A stretch of DNA of 64,000 nt from Micromonospora tulbaghiae (lineage in GTDB: Bacteria > Actinomycetota > Actinomycetes > Mycobacteriales > Micromonosporaceae): assembly GCF_900091605.1 (NCBI RefSeq), contig NZ_FMCQ01000013.1:62001-126000 (forward strand), in the 5' to 3' direction. Below the pieces are notes generated by a model. That model did not search any database and was not told the origin of the DNA. It saw nothing but the letters and a program-made list of their open reading frames with translations. Below, one piece after another: positions 36,163 to 44,884 of this stretch; position 1 is the stretch's first letter, and every line of letters starts with the position of its first letter. Both the position numbers and the translations under genes were made by a program.

Positions 36163-37055
36163 GTTCCGATGTTCTGGAGAAGCGCTACCGGATGCTGCTG
36201 CGGGCCTACCCGGCCGGCTACCGCCGCGAACGCGCCGACGAGCTGATCGACACGTTGATCGGCGACGAACCGACCAACCGTCGCTGGCCCAGCCTCCGAG
36301 AGGCGGCCTCGCTCATCCGGGGCGCCCTACGGGTACACGGTGGCGGCGCCGCGCCCCGGCCCGTCGCCGTGCTGTTCTGGCAGGGCATCCACCTCGGCGC
36401 CCTGGCGGCGCTGGCGCTGGGTGTGCTCATCGGCCTGAACGACATCGTCGAGGCGTTCCAGTACGGCGGACTCTCGGACCCCCTGACCGTCCTGCGCAAT
36501 CAGGGCGTCCACGAGATCGTGCTGAGCGCGGCGCTGGTGGCGCTCGTCGCGGGCCGTACCCGCACCGCCGCCGTCCTGGCGGTGGCAGCGGCGGTGGTGC
36601 CGACCGTGATCTCCCCGTACCTGTTCCTCAACGGCCTGCCGCAGTGGTGGGCGCCGGTCGTCGCCGCGCCCTTGATCGTGCTGGGCCTGCGGCGTCCGGC
36701 GGACGTGCCGCCGGCACCCCGGGCGAACGCCGTTCTGGTCACCGCAGGCATCCTCGCCCTGCATCTGATCCCCGCGGGCGGCCTCCGCATGGTCGACGCG
36801 GCCCCGCGGATCGTCGCCGCCGTCATGGTGCTCGCCGGGGTGGCCGCCTTCCTGTGGGTGGCGACGGCCGACCAGCGACTGCTGATCGCAGTCGTCCCCA
36901 CCCTCCTGCTGGGCACGCTGCACCAACTGGACAACGCCGGGTTGACGGAAGAACTGCTGCGCCGGCCCGACGCCCTGCCGTCCCTGGTCGTGGCGGTCCT
37001 CATGGCGGTCGTCGCGGTCGTCTCGACCCGGCTGCGGCAGCGCACCCGCGCCTGA
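36159..37055 (+). CDS. PadR-associated multi-helix membrane protein
   Basis: 298 residues. A cytoplasmic start (EKRYRMLLRAYPAGYRRERA) typical of these PadR partners is followed by seven or eight membrane helices (for example LGALAALALGVLIGL, VLSAALVALVAG, AAVLAVAAAVVPTVIS, ALPSLVVAVLMAVVAVVS). Function unknown. It may be controlled by, or report to, the PadR protein encoded just before. Confidence 0.8.
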   Translation: MSSDVLEKRYRMLLRAYPAGYRRERADELIDTLIGDEPTNRRWPSLREAASLIRGALRVHGGGAAPRPVAVLFWQGIHLGALAALALGVLIGLNDIVEAFQYGGLSDPLTVLRNQGVHEIVLSAALVALVAGRTRTAAVLAVAAAVVPTVISPYLFLNGLPQWWAPVVAAPLIVLGLRRPADVPPAPRANAVLVTAGILALHLIPAGGLRMVDAAPRIVAAVMVLAGVAAFLWVATADQRLLIAVVPTLLLGTLHQLDNAGLTEELLRRPDALPSLVVAVLMAVVAVVSTRLRQRTRA

Positions 37056-37113
37056 CCAGTAGGCGCGATCGCCGTACCTCCGATGAAGGTGGAACGAGCG
37101 AGTAGCCGGCAGT

Positions 37114-37163
37114 CCTGGGCGGTCACCGTGCGGCTCCTGGCGGGTGCACGGTGACCGCCCAGG
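37114..37163 (+). terminator. long hairpin after the PadR operon
   Basis: CCTGGGCGGTCACCGTG (37114-37130) pairs perfectly with 37147-37163 across a 16-base loop. It lies about 60 bases after the stop of the membrane-protein gene and before the next promoter, as a terminator should. There is no U-tract. Confidence 0.75.
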
Positions 37164-37241
37164 GCCGTCAGCCGCAACTGGTCGCCTGCGGTCCGCACTA
37201 CGGCAAGGTCGAGGCCGTTGCCCATGGGAAACCACCGTCGT

Positions 37242-37265
37242 TCACTGTAAACAAGTTAACAGTGA
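37242..37265. promoter_or_regulatory. TetR-like operator with no regulator gene beside it
   Basis: TCACTGT-N10-ACAGTGA is a perfect seven-base inverted repeat in a 24-bp AT-rich site. It looks like a TetR-family operator. It lies 68-91 bases before the aldo-keto reductase start. The regulator is not encoded in the flanking genes, so it would be elsewhere in the genome. A second small hairpin (GATGACC/GGTCATC at 37289-37311) lies between it and the gene. Confidence 0.55.
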
Positions 37266-37332
37266 TCCCCGCGGATCGGTATCGGGCGGATGACCGGCTG
37301 TGCAGGTCATCGGGGATGGCTAGTTTCGCCCA

Positions 37333-38196
37333 GTGCCCAACATGATTACTGCGGCGTCCGCAGGTACCTGGACGCTCGGCGACCTGACTGTCAACCGGAT
37401 CGGATTCGGCGCGATGCGCCTGACCGGCAACAATGGTGCGGCGAGCGACCGCGAACGCGTCATCGGCGTGCTGCGCCGGGCGGTCGAACTCGGGGTCAAC
37501 CACATCGACACGGCGGCGTTCTACTTCTCGCCGCTGCGTTCGGCCAACGAGATCATCAACGCGGCGCTCTCGCCGTACGCCGACGAACTGGTCATCACCA
37601 CGAAGGTCGGGCCGGGCCGCGACCCCTCCGGAGAGTGGCTGCCGCTGGCCCGGCCCGACCAACTGCGCGGACAGGTCGAGGAGAACCTGCGCCAGCTCGG
37701 CCGTGACCACCTGGACGTCGTCAACCTGCGCCAGAACGGGCTGGAGTCGGTCGCGGAGCACTTCGGCGCGCTGGCCGACCTGCGCGATGCCGGCCTCATC
37801 CGCCATCTCGGCCTGTCGAACATCCGCCCGCAGCACCTCGCGCAGGCACAGGCGATCGCCCCGGTGGTCTGCGTGCAGAACCCGTACGGCGTCGACACCC
37901 GGCGCATGCACGACCAGCTCGTGCGCACCTGCGGGGAGCAGGGTGTCGCCTTCGTGCCGTTCTTCGCGATCGCCGGCGACGGACGGGAGGCCGGTGGCGT
38001 GGCCACCAACGAGGCGGTGGCGGCCATCGCCCGCGCCCACGGGGCGACGCCCGCGCAGGTGCGGATCGCGTGGACCCTCAGCCGCGGGCCGCACATGCTG
38101 GCCATCCCCGGCACGGGCAACCCCGACCATCTGGTCGAGAACCTGGCCGCCGGAGCGCTGCGCCTGTCCCCCGAGGAACTGGCCGGCCTCGGCTAG
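37333..38196 (+). CDS. aldo-keto reductase, pyridoxal-reductase (PdxI/YdbC) type
   Basis: 287 residues from GTG 37333. TAGTTT lies exactly 7-12 bases before this GTG, so a leaderless start is likely. ATG 37342 is the alternative. The TIM-barrel signatures match E. coli YdbC/PdxI closely: TVNRIGFGAMRLTG, GVNHIDTAAFY, VITTKVG, LDVVNLR, HLGLSNIRP and LAIPGTGNPDHL. In this subfamily the catalytic His of other aldo-keto reductases is replaced (V-V-N-L-R), as here. It probably reduces pyridoxal or a similar aldehyde with NADPH. Confidence 0.85.
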   Translation: MPNMITAASAGTWTLGDLTVNRIGFGAMRLTGNNGAASDRERVIGVLRRAVELGVNHIDTAAFYFSPLRSANEIINAALSPYADELVITTKVGPGRDPSGEWLPLARPDQLRGQVEENLRQLGRDHLDVVNLRQNGLESVAEHFGALADLRDAGLIRHLGLSNIRPQHLAQAQAIAPVVCVQNPYGVDTRRMHDQLVRTCGEQGVAFVPFFAIAGDGREAGGVATNEAVAAIARAHGATPAQVRIAWTLSRGPHMLAIPGTGNPDHLVENLAAGALRLSPEELAGLG

Positions 38197-38243
38197 CGGC
38201 GCCCTGCCACGAGTCCACGACGCTCGACGGAAGGCCTCACCCC

Positions 38244-39512
38244 TTGCGGGCAGCGATCAGGTCCCTCTCCGCTCCTCCACCGCGCAGCTCGTGGCTCGTG
38301 GCCAGAGGACTCGTCCCCGAACGCGGCCCTCGCCGCGTCCTGGCCGTCGCGACCTTCGTCAACATGGTCGGGATCGGCGTCTTCATGACCAGCGCCGTGC
38401 TCTTCTTCACCCGCTCGGTCGGGCTTCCCCTCGCGCAGGTGGCCCTGGGCATGGGCGCCGCGGCACTCGTCGGGATGCTCGCCGGGATCCCGACGGGGCA
38501 TCTCGCCGATCGACGGGGCCCGCGCGAGATCTACCTGCTGACCCTGGTCGTTCGAGCCGCCACCACGGCCGCCCTCGTCTTCGTCCACACGTTCTGGCCG
38601 TTCGTCGTCCTGGTCTGCCTCAACCAGCTCGCCCAATCAGCAGGCGGGGCGTCACGCGGCCCGCTGGTGCGCGGCTTCGGCGGCACGAACCTGGCCGGGT
38701 TCCGCGCCTACCTCCGTTCGGTCGCCAACCTCGCCGGAGCCTGCGGGGCCCTCGTCGCCGGCGCCGCTGTGCAACTGGACACCCGCGCCGCCTACCTGAC
38801 CCTGATCGTCGGCAACGCCGTCAGCTTCGTGGCGTGCGCCGCCGTCATCACCCGGCTGCCCTCACTGCCGCCCGTCGCGGTACCCCACATGACCGGACGC
38901 TGGGTCGCACTGAGGGACAAGCCGTACCTGGCGTTCACCGTGCTCGACGCCGTGATGGGCATTCAGGGCCAGGTACTGGTCTTCGCGCTGCCGGTGTGGA
39001 TCATCTCGCGTACCGACGCGCCGCGCTGGTTCGTCGGGGCGGCCGTACTCGTCAACACCGCCCTCGTGGCGGCGCTCCAGGTCAGGGCGAGCCGGGGGAT
39101 CGACACCGGCCCGGCCGCCGGCCGGGCCATGCGTCGCTCCGGGTCGGCGTTCCTGGTCGGGATGGCCCTGATCGCCGCCACGTCGACGATGCCCGGATGG
39201 CTCGCCGTGACGGTGATGACGCTGGGAGTCGCCGCACACACGGTGGGCGAGCTGTGGCACACGGCCGGCTCGCTCGAGGTGCAGTTCCGGCTCGCACCCT
39301 CGCACGCGCAAGGCCAGTACACGGGAGTCGCCGGGCTCGGCACAGGGCTGGCCAACGTCGCCGCCCCTTCCGTCCTGGGCCTGCTCTGCATCGTGTGGGG
39401 CGCCCCCGGCTGGCTGCTGATGGGTGCCGTCTTCGTCGCGGTCGGCCTGGTCGCCCCGGCTGTCGTCCGATGGGGCGAACGGACTCGTCCGGACCTGGCG
39501 GAAGCCGTCTAG
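38244..39512 (+). CDS. MFS transporter
   Basis: 422 residues from the TTG at 38244, chosen because GGAAGG lies nine bases upstream. Twelve predicted membrane helices. The loop GIPTGHLADRRGPREIY is the MFS G-x-L-x-D-R-x-G-x-R motif after helix 2. It is probably a drug or metabolite exporter. The N-terminal 20 residues are basic and Ser/Pro-rich. It follows the aldo-keto reductase by 47 bases and may share its transcript. Confidence 0.85.
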   Translation: MRAAIRSLSAPPPRSSWLVARGLVPERGPRRVLAVATFVNMVGIGVFMTSAVLFFTRSVGLPLAQVALGMGAAALVGMLAGIPTGHLADRRGPREIYLLTLVVRAATTAALVFVHTFWPFVVLVCLNQLAQSAGGASRGPLVRGFGGTNLAGFRAYLRSVANLAGACGALVAGAAVQLDTRAAYLTLIVGNAVSFVACAAVITRLPSLPPVAVPHMTGRWVALRDKPYLAFTVLDAVMGIQGQVLVFALPVWIISRTDAPRWFVGAAVLVNTALVAALQVRASRGIDTGPAAGRAMRRSGSAFLVGMALIAATSTMPGWLAVTVMTLGVAAHTVGELWHTAGSLEVQFRLAPSHAQGQYTGVAGLGTGLANVAAPSVLGLLCIVWGAPGWLLMGAVFVAVGLVAPAVVRWGERTRPDLAEAV

Positions 39513-39595
39513 CTCGGCGGCCTCGTCGCATCGTCACGGTCCGTCCCGCGCCACCGACCGCCGCCGGTCCGCAGCGGGCCGGGGGTACGGGGCGG

Positions 39596-39925
39596 TCAGC
39601 GCTTGGCGACGGTGAGCAGCACAGCGGAGTCTTCGAGCGCCTCCAGCGTGTGCCGACGGTCGGGCACGATCAGCAGATCGCCGGGCGCGCCGTCCCAGGA
39701 GGTCTCGCCGGCGCCGAGCCGGACCCGGCCGTGCAGGACGTGGACCGTGGCCTCACCCGGGTTCTCGTGCTCGCCGAGCATCTGGCCGGCGGTCAGCGCG
39801 ATCACCGTCTGTCGGAGTCTGTGCTCGTGACCGCCGTAGACGGTGGAGCTGCTGCGGCCGTTGGAGGAGGCGTGCGCGAGCTTCAGCTGCTCGCGGGCCA
39901 GTGCGGTCAGGGATGACTTCTGCAT
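39596..39925 (-). CDS. cupin-domain protein
   Basis: 109 residues from ATG 39925. A single cupin barrel: QTVIALTAGQMLGEHENPGEATVHVLHGR contains G-x-x-L-x-E-H-x-(6)-E and the second motif is GDLLIVPDRRHTLEAL. The metal ligands (His, Glu and a final His) are present, so it may bind a metal. The function of such stand-alone cupins is mostly unknown. Confidence 0.8.
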   Translation of the reverse strand: MQKSSLTALAREQLKLAHASSNGRSSSTVYGGHEHRLRQTVIALTAGQMLGEHENPGEATVHVLHGRVRLGAGETSWDGAPGDLLIVPDRRHTLEALEDSAVLLTVAKR

Positions 39926-40067
39926 GGGGTGTCCCGTCCTCTCGTCGTACCGGTTCTCCCGAGCCGCCCGGCCCGCTCGGATCGACTTTGGCATACCGGA
40001 GCGGCCCACCGGTCTACACGGTCGGGCCGGACCGTGCCACGGCGAGTAGGCCATGAACCGGACAGCG

Positions 40068-40889
40068 CTACGCGACGACGGCTGATGCCAGCAATGCGGC
40101 GGTGGGAAGTGCGAGGAGTCCGTCGTCGCCTCGATAAGCTGCTGTCAGCTTGTCGTACGTCTCCCGAATGCGAACGATCATCTCCGGCGGCTGGCTCTCC
40201 ATCAGCATCCCCAGGGCTCCGATGCCGTTGGCCGGACCGCTCCACCAGTCCTCGGGATCGGTGCGATGCACCCAGGTGATGGTGTCGCATTGCACGCCGC
40301 CGAGTCCCACATCGGCCAGCAGGGTCGTCAGGCCCTCCGCGGTCCGCGGGAAGTCCCTAGCCGGGTCGACCTTGTGCATCACGACCGGACGTCTACCGCC
40401 CGCGGCATCGAAGATCTGTCCCCAGAGCTGCTGAAGTGGTGGCAGCGGGTAGGGCCAGATCGTCACGGCGATGCGGCTACCCGGCCGCACTACCCGTCGA
40501 AGCTCTCGGAGCGCGGCGGCCGGGTGTCCGACGTGGTTCATCACGAAGTTCGCCACCGCCGCGTCGAAGCACCGATCCGGGAACGGCAGGTCGGGCAGGG
40601 CTCCCTGGTGCACCGCCCCGGCCTCAGCAAGCCGTCGGCGCGCAAGGTCCACCATGCTGGGCTCGGCATCAACCGCTGTGACAAGTGCATCGCGGCCGCA
40701 CGCCAGCGCCGCGACAGTTCCCGGTCCGGTTCCGACATCGAGCACCCTGCTGCCGGCTTCGACGCCGGCGGCGTCCAAGAGAGCGCCTGCGGTGAAGGCG
40801 CAGAGCGGGGCGAAGCTCCGTTCGTACGCCGCTGATCGTCCTGCCCACCGGGACCGCTCGTGGTCATCGAAAGTCGTCGCCGTCGCCAA
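40068..40889 (-). CDS. class I SAM-dependent methyltransferase
   Basis: 273 residues. Motif I is VLDVGTGPGTVAAL, motif II is VTAVDAEPSMVDLARRR, and the motif IV region is FPDRCFDAAVANFVMNHVGH. The remainder (ELRRVVRPGSRIAVTIWPYP) matches the UbiE/Methyltransf_11 group. The substrate is unknown. It follows the HIRAN gene by 30 bases on the same strand but belongs to no obvious pathway. Confidence 0.88.
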   Translation of the reverse strand: MATATTFDDHERSRWAGRSAAYERSFAPLCAFTAGALLDAAGVEAGSRVLDVGTGPGTVAALACGRDALVTAVDAEPSMVDLARRRLAEAGAVHQGALPDLPFPDRCFDAAVANFVMNHVGHPAAALRELRRVVRPGSRIAVTIWPYPLPPLQQLWGQIFDAAGGRRPVVMHKVDPARDFPRTAEGLTTLLADVGLGGVQCDTITWVHRTDPEDWWSGPANGIGALGMLMESQPPEMIVRIRETYDKLTAAYRGDDGLLALPTAALLASAVVA

Positions 40890-40919
40890 CGTCCCCCCTG
40901 AAGATTGCAGCGTCTGGAG

Positions 40920-41909
40920 CTAGCCGTGCCGGACCCAGAATTGCCATCCCTCGGGTGCTGGGGGCCAAGACGGGTCCGGACGCCAGCCCTGCGGTGGCAC
41001 CCAACCGGGCGGGGGCGAAGGCCACGTTGGTGGCGTGACGAACCGCCACTGCGGAGCAGGTGTGGCCGGTTGTGCGGGTGTCGTCACGGTTTCGGCTGCC
41101 GCCTTCACTCCGTTGGCCGTCGGAGGCGATTCCAGCCAGGCGTTCGAGAGTTCGCTTGCCTTGCACATGTTGACAGCGACGTCGGCCTTGACCCTGTTCC
41201 CTTTCAGCACTGCTCGGGCGGCGACTATCAGCCCCATGCCTCGAAGGTGCGTAAGCACCGGCAGCGTCTCGGTCGACATGACGGGGCTGAGGGTCCCCGC
41301 CACCTCGCCGTTGATCCTGACCTCGACGAGGGTTCGGGTGGAGCGGGCTCGCTGGACTTCGACCTCGTGGAGGGTGACGTAGACCCATGACTCACCCGCC
41401 GGGCTCACCAGCGAGGCGAGGTGAGCCATGTGCTTCTCCTCGCCGGTGACCTGGACGAACCGGCCGGTGGGGAGAACCGTGTGCAGCTCCAGCGGAGGCA
41501 TGTTCGTCGGCACGATCATGTGGGGCTCGGCGAGATCGATTCTGACCGAGCAGACGAACCTGCTGCGGCGAGGGTTGTCCCAGTCCGGCCGCTCCATGCC
41601 CCACACGTCGGCTTGGACCTGAGGTGTCCAACCCTGATCGATCAGCTGCGTGAGGACCGGTGCGTACCGGGCTGCATCCCCCTTCGGGAGGTAGCCGACG
41701 CAGTTGCCGGAGCAGACGACCTTGACGGCGTTGGGGTCGTACTTGTTGGTCGGCTCGGGTATGAGGTGGGCCCGGGTGGTGATCTCGGTGCCGTCCGGGT
41801 CGAAGGATCGCCCGAAGAGCGCCCGGATCTCCTTGCTGTAGTTGGATTCTCCTGCCACCTCTTGACCGCGCCACCCACGCTGGCCCCACAAGTCAAACGG
41901 TCTGATCAC
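40920..41909 (-). CDS. HIRAN-domain protein with proline/tryptophan-rich tail
   Basis: 329 residues. The N-terminal 110 residues form a HIRAN domain: EVAGESNYSKEIRALFG, then HLIPEPTNKYDPNAVKV, then NCVGYLPKGDAARY. HIRAN domains bind 3' DNA ends and are usually joined to helicases or nucleases, none of which is here. A second half (about 140-255, VQVTGEEKHMAHLASLV ... VEVRINGEVAGTLSPVMS) looks like a repeated related fold. The last 45 residues have the P-P-x-G-W-x-P-D-P-S-W-P pattern common in actinobacterial proteins. Confidence 0.75.
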   Translation of the reverse strand: MIRPFDLWGQRGWRGQEVAGESNYSKEIRALFGRSFDPDGTEITTRAHLIPEPTNKYDPNAVKVVCSGNCVGYLPKGDAARYAPVLTQLIDQGWTPQVQADVWGMERPDWDNPRRSRFVCSVRIDLAEPHMIVPTNMPPLELHTVLPTGRFVQVTGEEKHMAHLASLVSPAGESWVYVTLHEVEVQRARSTRTLVEVRINGEVAGTLSPVMSTETLPVLTHLRGMGLIVAARAVLKGNRVKADVAVNMCKASELSNAWLESPPTANGVKAAAETVTTPAQPATPAPQWRFVTPPTWPSPPPGWVPPQGWRPDPSWPPAPEGWQFWVRHG

Positions 41910-42105
41910 CGTGGCACGCTATCGCGGATGCTCTCCGCAACCGTCATCCGTTTGGCTCAGCTCTTTGTCGGCTGGCTGACGCGCTGCCGGGCCTGTAGCG
42001 GCTGTCTGATCGGAGCTGTCTGGCGACGGTCCCGAGGACGAGGGCGGAACCTGCAAGTGAGGTGCCCTGAATCGAGAGCAGGCGGGCACAACTGTTCCCG
42101 TACCA

Positions 42106-42882
42106 CTACACGGTCGGCACCACCATCGGGGTGCCGGTGACCGGGTTCGGCATCACCACGCTGGGCAGACCGAAGACCTCCCGCATGAGGTCGGCGTCCA
42201 CCACGTCGGCCGGCGGCCCCTGCGCGACGACCCGGCCGGCCTTCATCGCCACGATGTGATCGGCGAACCGGCACGCCTGGTTGATGTCGTGCAGCACCGC
42301 GACGACCGTGCGTCCCTCGTCGCGCAGCCGCGCGAACAGTGCCAGCAGCTCGTACTGGTGCGTGATGTCCAGGAACGTGGTGGGCTCGTCCAGCAGCAGG
42401 TACGGCGTCTCCTGCGCCAGCACCATGGCGATCCAGACGCGTTGCCGCTGGCCGCCGGAGAGTTCCTCGACGGGCCGCTCGGCCAGGTCGGTGACGCCGG
42501 CAACCGCCATGGCCGACCGGACGGCCTCCTCGTCGGCGGCGGTGCCGGTGCCGAGCAGGGACTGGTGCGGGTAGCGGCCCCGGGCGACGAGCCGCCGGAC
42601 GACGATGTTCTCCGGCGCGACGAGGCCCTGCGGCAGGAAACCGACCTGGCGGGCGAACGGCTTCGGCCGATGCTCGGCGACGTCCCGGCCGTCCAGGCGT
42701 ACCGCGCCCGACGCCGGCGTGAGCAGCCGGACCATGGCCTTCAGCAGCGTCGACTTCCCGCATGCGTTGGGTCCGACGATCGCCGTGAACGCGCCGTCCG
42801 GCACGGCCAGGCTGACTCCCGTCGACACCACCCGCTCGCCGTAGCCGAGCGTGACGTCCTCCGCGATCAGACGACTGGTCAC
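42106..42882 (-). CDS. ferric-siderophore ABC transporter ATPase (FepC/FecE type)
   Basis: 258 residues from GTG 42882, overlapping the permease stop by four bases. Walker A is VGPNACGKSTLLKAM, the signature is ELSGGQRQRVWIAM, Walker B is YLLLDEPTTFLD, and the switch His is VLHDINQACRFAD. The A-C-G-K variant of Walker A is common in this group. Last gene of the five-gene uptake operon. Confidence 0.93.
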   Translation of the reverse strand: MTSRLIAEDVTLGYGERVVSTGVSLAVPDGAFTAIVGPNACGKSTLLKAMVRLLTPASGAVRLDGRDVAEHRPKPFARQVGFLPQGLVAPENIVVRRLVARGRYPHQSLLGTGTAADEEAVRSAMAVAGVTDLAERPVEELSGGQRQRVWIAMVLAQETPYLLLDEPTTFLDITHQYELLALFARLRDEGRTVVAVLHDINQACRFADHIVAMKAGRVVAQGPPADVVDADLMREVFGLPSVVMPNPVTGTPMVVPTV

Positions 42883-43898
42883 CGCCGTTTCACCTCCATG
42901 CCGAGCAGCCAGATCAGATAGCAACCGCCGATCGCCGTGGTGACCACCCCGACCGGCAGGGCGACCGGCGCGAGCAGCATCTGCGCGACGAGGTCGGCGG
43001 CCAGCAGCAGCACCGCGCCGGTCAGCGCCGCCGGCACCAGTGGGACACCCGCGGCCCGCGCGAGCCGCCGGCCGATCTGGGGCGCGGCGAGCGCGATGAA
43101 CACGACCGGCCCGGCCACCGCTGTCACCGTCGCGGTGCAGCCCACCCCGGCCAGGACCAGCAGCAGGCGGAGCCGGCCCAGGCGTACGCCTGTGGTGCGC
43201 GCGATCTCGTCGCCCAGCGCCGCCTGGTGCATGGCGTGCGAGACCACGACGAGCAGCAGGACGAACAGACCGATGACGACGAACGGGAGCCGCACCTCGG
43301 CCCAGTCGACGCCGTTGAGCGAGCCGGCGTTCCACCCGGTCGCGGCGAGCGCCACGTCGATCTCGGCCCGCAGCACGATCCAGGAGTTCAGCGCGGTCAG
43401 CATCGCGTTGACGGCGATGCCGATGACCACCAGCCGGACGCCGCTGAGCCCGGAGTCCAGCGACAGCAGGTAGATGAGGGCGGCGGCGAGCAGCCCGCCC
43501 GCCACCGACCCGGCCGCGAGCTGCCCGGCGGTGCCGTTCAGCAGTGTGATCGCCACCAGCGCCCCGGTGTACGCGCCCGCGTCGAGCCCGATCACGTCGG
43601 GGCTGCCCAGCGCGTTGCGGGTCAGGTTCTGGAAGACCGCCCCGGCCAGTCCGAGCGAGGCCCCGAAGATCAGGGCCGCGACCACCCGGGGGAGCCGCCA
43701 CTCCCGGATCACGAATCCCGCGTCGCCGCCCCGGAACAGGGCGTCGAACACCTCGGCCGGTGTCGCCCACTGCGGCCCGTGGCTCAGGGCCAGCAGGGCG
43801 AGCGCCGCCGCTGCCGTGACGAGCCCGGCCGAGACGACAGCCGTGCGCCGTTCGATCTGGACCAGGAACCGTCCCGTCCGCAGCGTCACAGTGCTCAC
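42879..43898 (-). CDS. FecCD-family siderophore permease, second subunit
   Basis: 339 residues from GTG 43898, overlapping the first permease stop (GTGA). About nine or ten membrane helices with family motifs RLPRVVAALIFGASLGLAG, FQNLTRNALGSPDVIGLDAG, VGCTATVTAVAGPVVFIALA and APQIGRRLA. Pairs with the other permease to form the inner-membrane channel for a ferric siderophore. Confidence 0.93.
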   Translation of the reverse strand: MSTVTLRTGRFLVQIERRTAVVSAGLVTAAAALALLALSHGPQWATPAEVFDALFRGGDAGFVIREWRLPRVVAALIFGASLGLAGAVFQNLTRNALGSPDVIGLDAGAYTGALVAITLLNGTAGQLAAGSVAGGLLAAALIYLLSLDSGLSGVRLVVIGIAVNAMLTALNSWIVLRAEIDVALAATGWNAGSLNGVDWAEVRLPFVVIGLFVLLLVVVSHAMHQAALGDEIARTTGVRLGRLRLLLVLAGVGCTATVTAVAGPVVFIALAAPQIGRRLARAAGVPLVPAALTGAVLLLAADLVAQMLLAPVALPVGVVTTAIGGCYLIWLLGMEVKRR

Positions 43899-44884
43899 AG
43901 CGCCGCCGCCCCGTAGCGGCGGACGGCCCAGATCAGCACCGGAGCGCCCAGGAACGCCGTGACGATCGACACCGGGACCTCGCCGGTGGGCAGCAGGACC
44001 CGCGAGCCGACATCCGCGAGGAGCAGCAGGATCGGGCCGAGCAGCACCGAGTACGCCATGATCCACGGAATCGAGTCGACTGCGAGCCGTCGCGCCAGGT
44101 GCGGCACCATCAGCCCGACGAACGCGATCGGGCCGGCCACCGCGGTGGCGACACCGGTGAGCACCGTGACGAGCACCAGGACGGTGATCCGGGTCCGGGT
44201 CACGTGAGCGCCGATCGCGTGGGCCACGTCCTCGCCGAGGGCGAGCGCGTTCAACGGCCGGGTCGCGGCCATCGCGGCGACCAGGGCGACCACAGTCACC
44301 AGCACGGGCAGCACCAGCGGCGTCCGCTCGGCGCCGGCCAGCGCCCCGACCGACCAGAACCGGTACCTGTCGAAGACGTCGGGGAAGCCCAGTCGCAGGC
44401 CGAGTGAGACGCCCATCAGCACCCAGCTCAGCGCGACACCGGCCAGGACCAGCCGCAGCGGCGAGGTCCGTCCGACCGCGTAGACGGCGACAGCGGCGAG
44501 CGCGGATCCGGCCACCGCGAGCACGAGCTGGCCCGCTTGCGACCCGGCGACGCCAACCAGCACGCCCAGGTTGATCGCGAAGCCGGCCCCGGCGGTCACG
44601 CCGAGGATGCCGGGCTCCGCCAGCGGGTTGCGGGTCAGCGTCTGGATCAACACCCCGGCCGCGCCGAGGGCGGCGCCGACGCAGACGCCGAGGATCGTCC
44701 GGGGCAGCCGGATGTCGCGTACGACGAGGTGGTCGGTCGTGGCCGCGAAGTCGGTGAGCGCCCGCCACACCTCGACCGGCGCGACCGGCCGCGCGCCCAC
44801 GGCCATGCTCGCGCCCGCCGCGACGACCAGCAGCGCGACGGACACGAGCAGGAACGCCACCCGCCGGGACAGGTCAGTCTTCAA
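43895..44884 (-). CDS. FecCD-family siderophore permease, first subunit
   Basis: 329 residues from the TTG at 44884, which overlaps the previous stop by 11 bases with GGAG upstream. Family motifs: RLPRTILGVCVGAALGAAGV, QTLTRNPLAEPGILGVTAGA, GVATAVAGPIAFVGLMVPHL and ARRLAVDS. About nine membrane helices. The unusual TTG start and overlap suggest it is translated together with the gene before it. Confidence 0.92.
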   Translation of the reverse strand: MKTDLSRRVAFLLVSVALLVVAAGASMAVGARPVAPVEVWRALTDFAATTDHLVVRDIRLPRTILGVCVGAALGAAGVLIQTLTRNPLAEPGILGVTAGAGFAINLGVLVGVAGSQAGQLVLAVAGSALAAVAVYAVGRTSPLRLVLAGVALSWVLMGVSLGLRLGFPDVFDRYRFWSVGALAGAERTPLVLPVLVTVVALVAAMAATRPLNALALGEDVAHAIGAHVTRTRITVLVLVTVLTGVATAVAGPIAFVGLMVPHLARRLAVDSIPWIMAYSVLLGPILLLLADVGSRVLLPTGEVPVSIVTAFLGAPVLIWAVRRYGAAAL

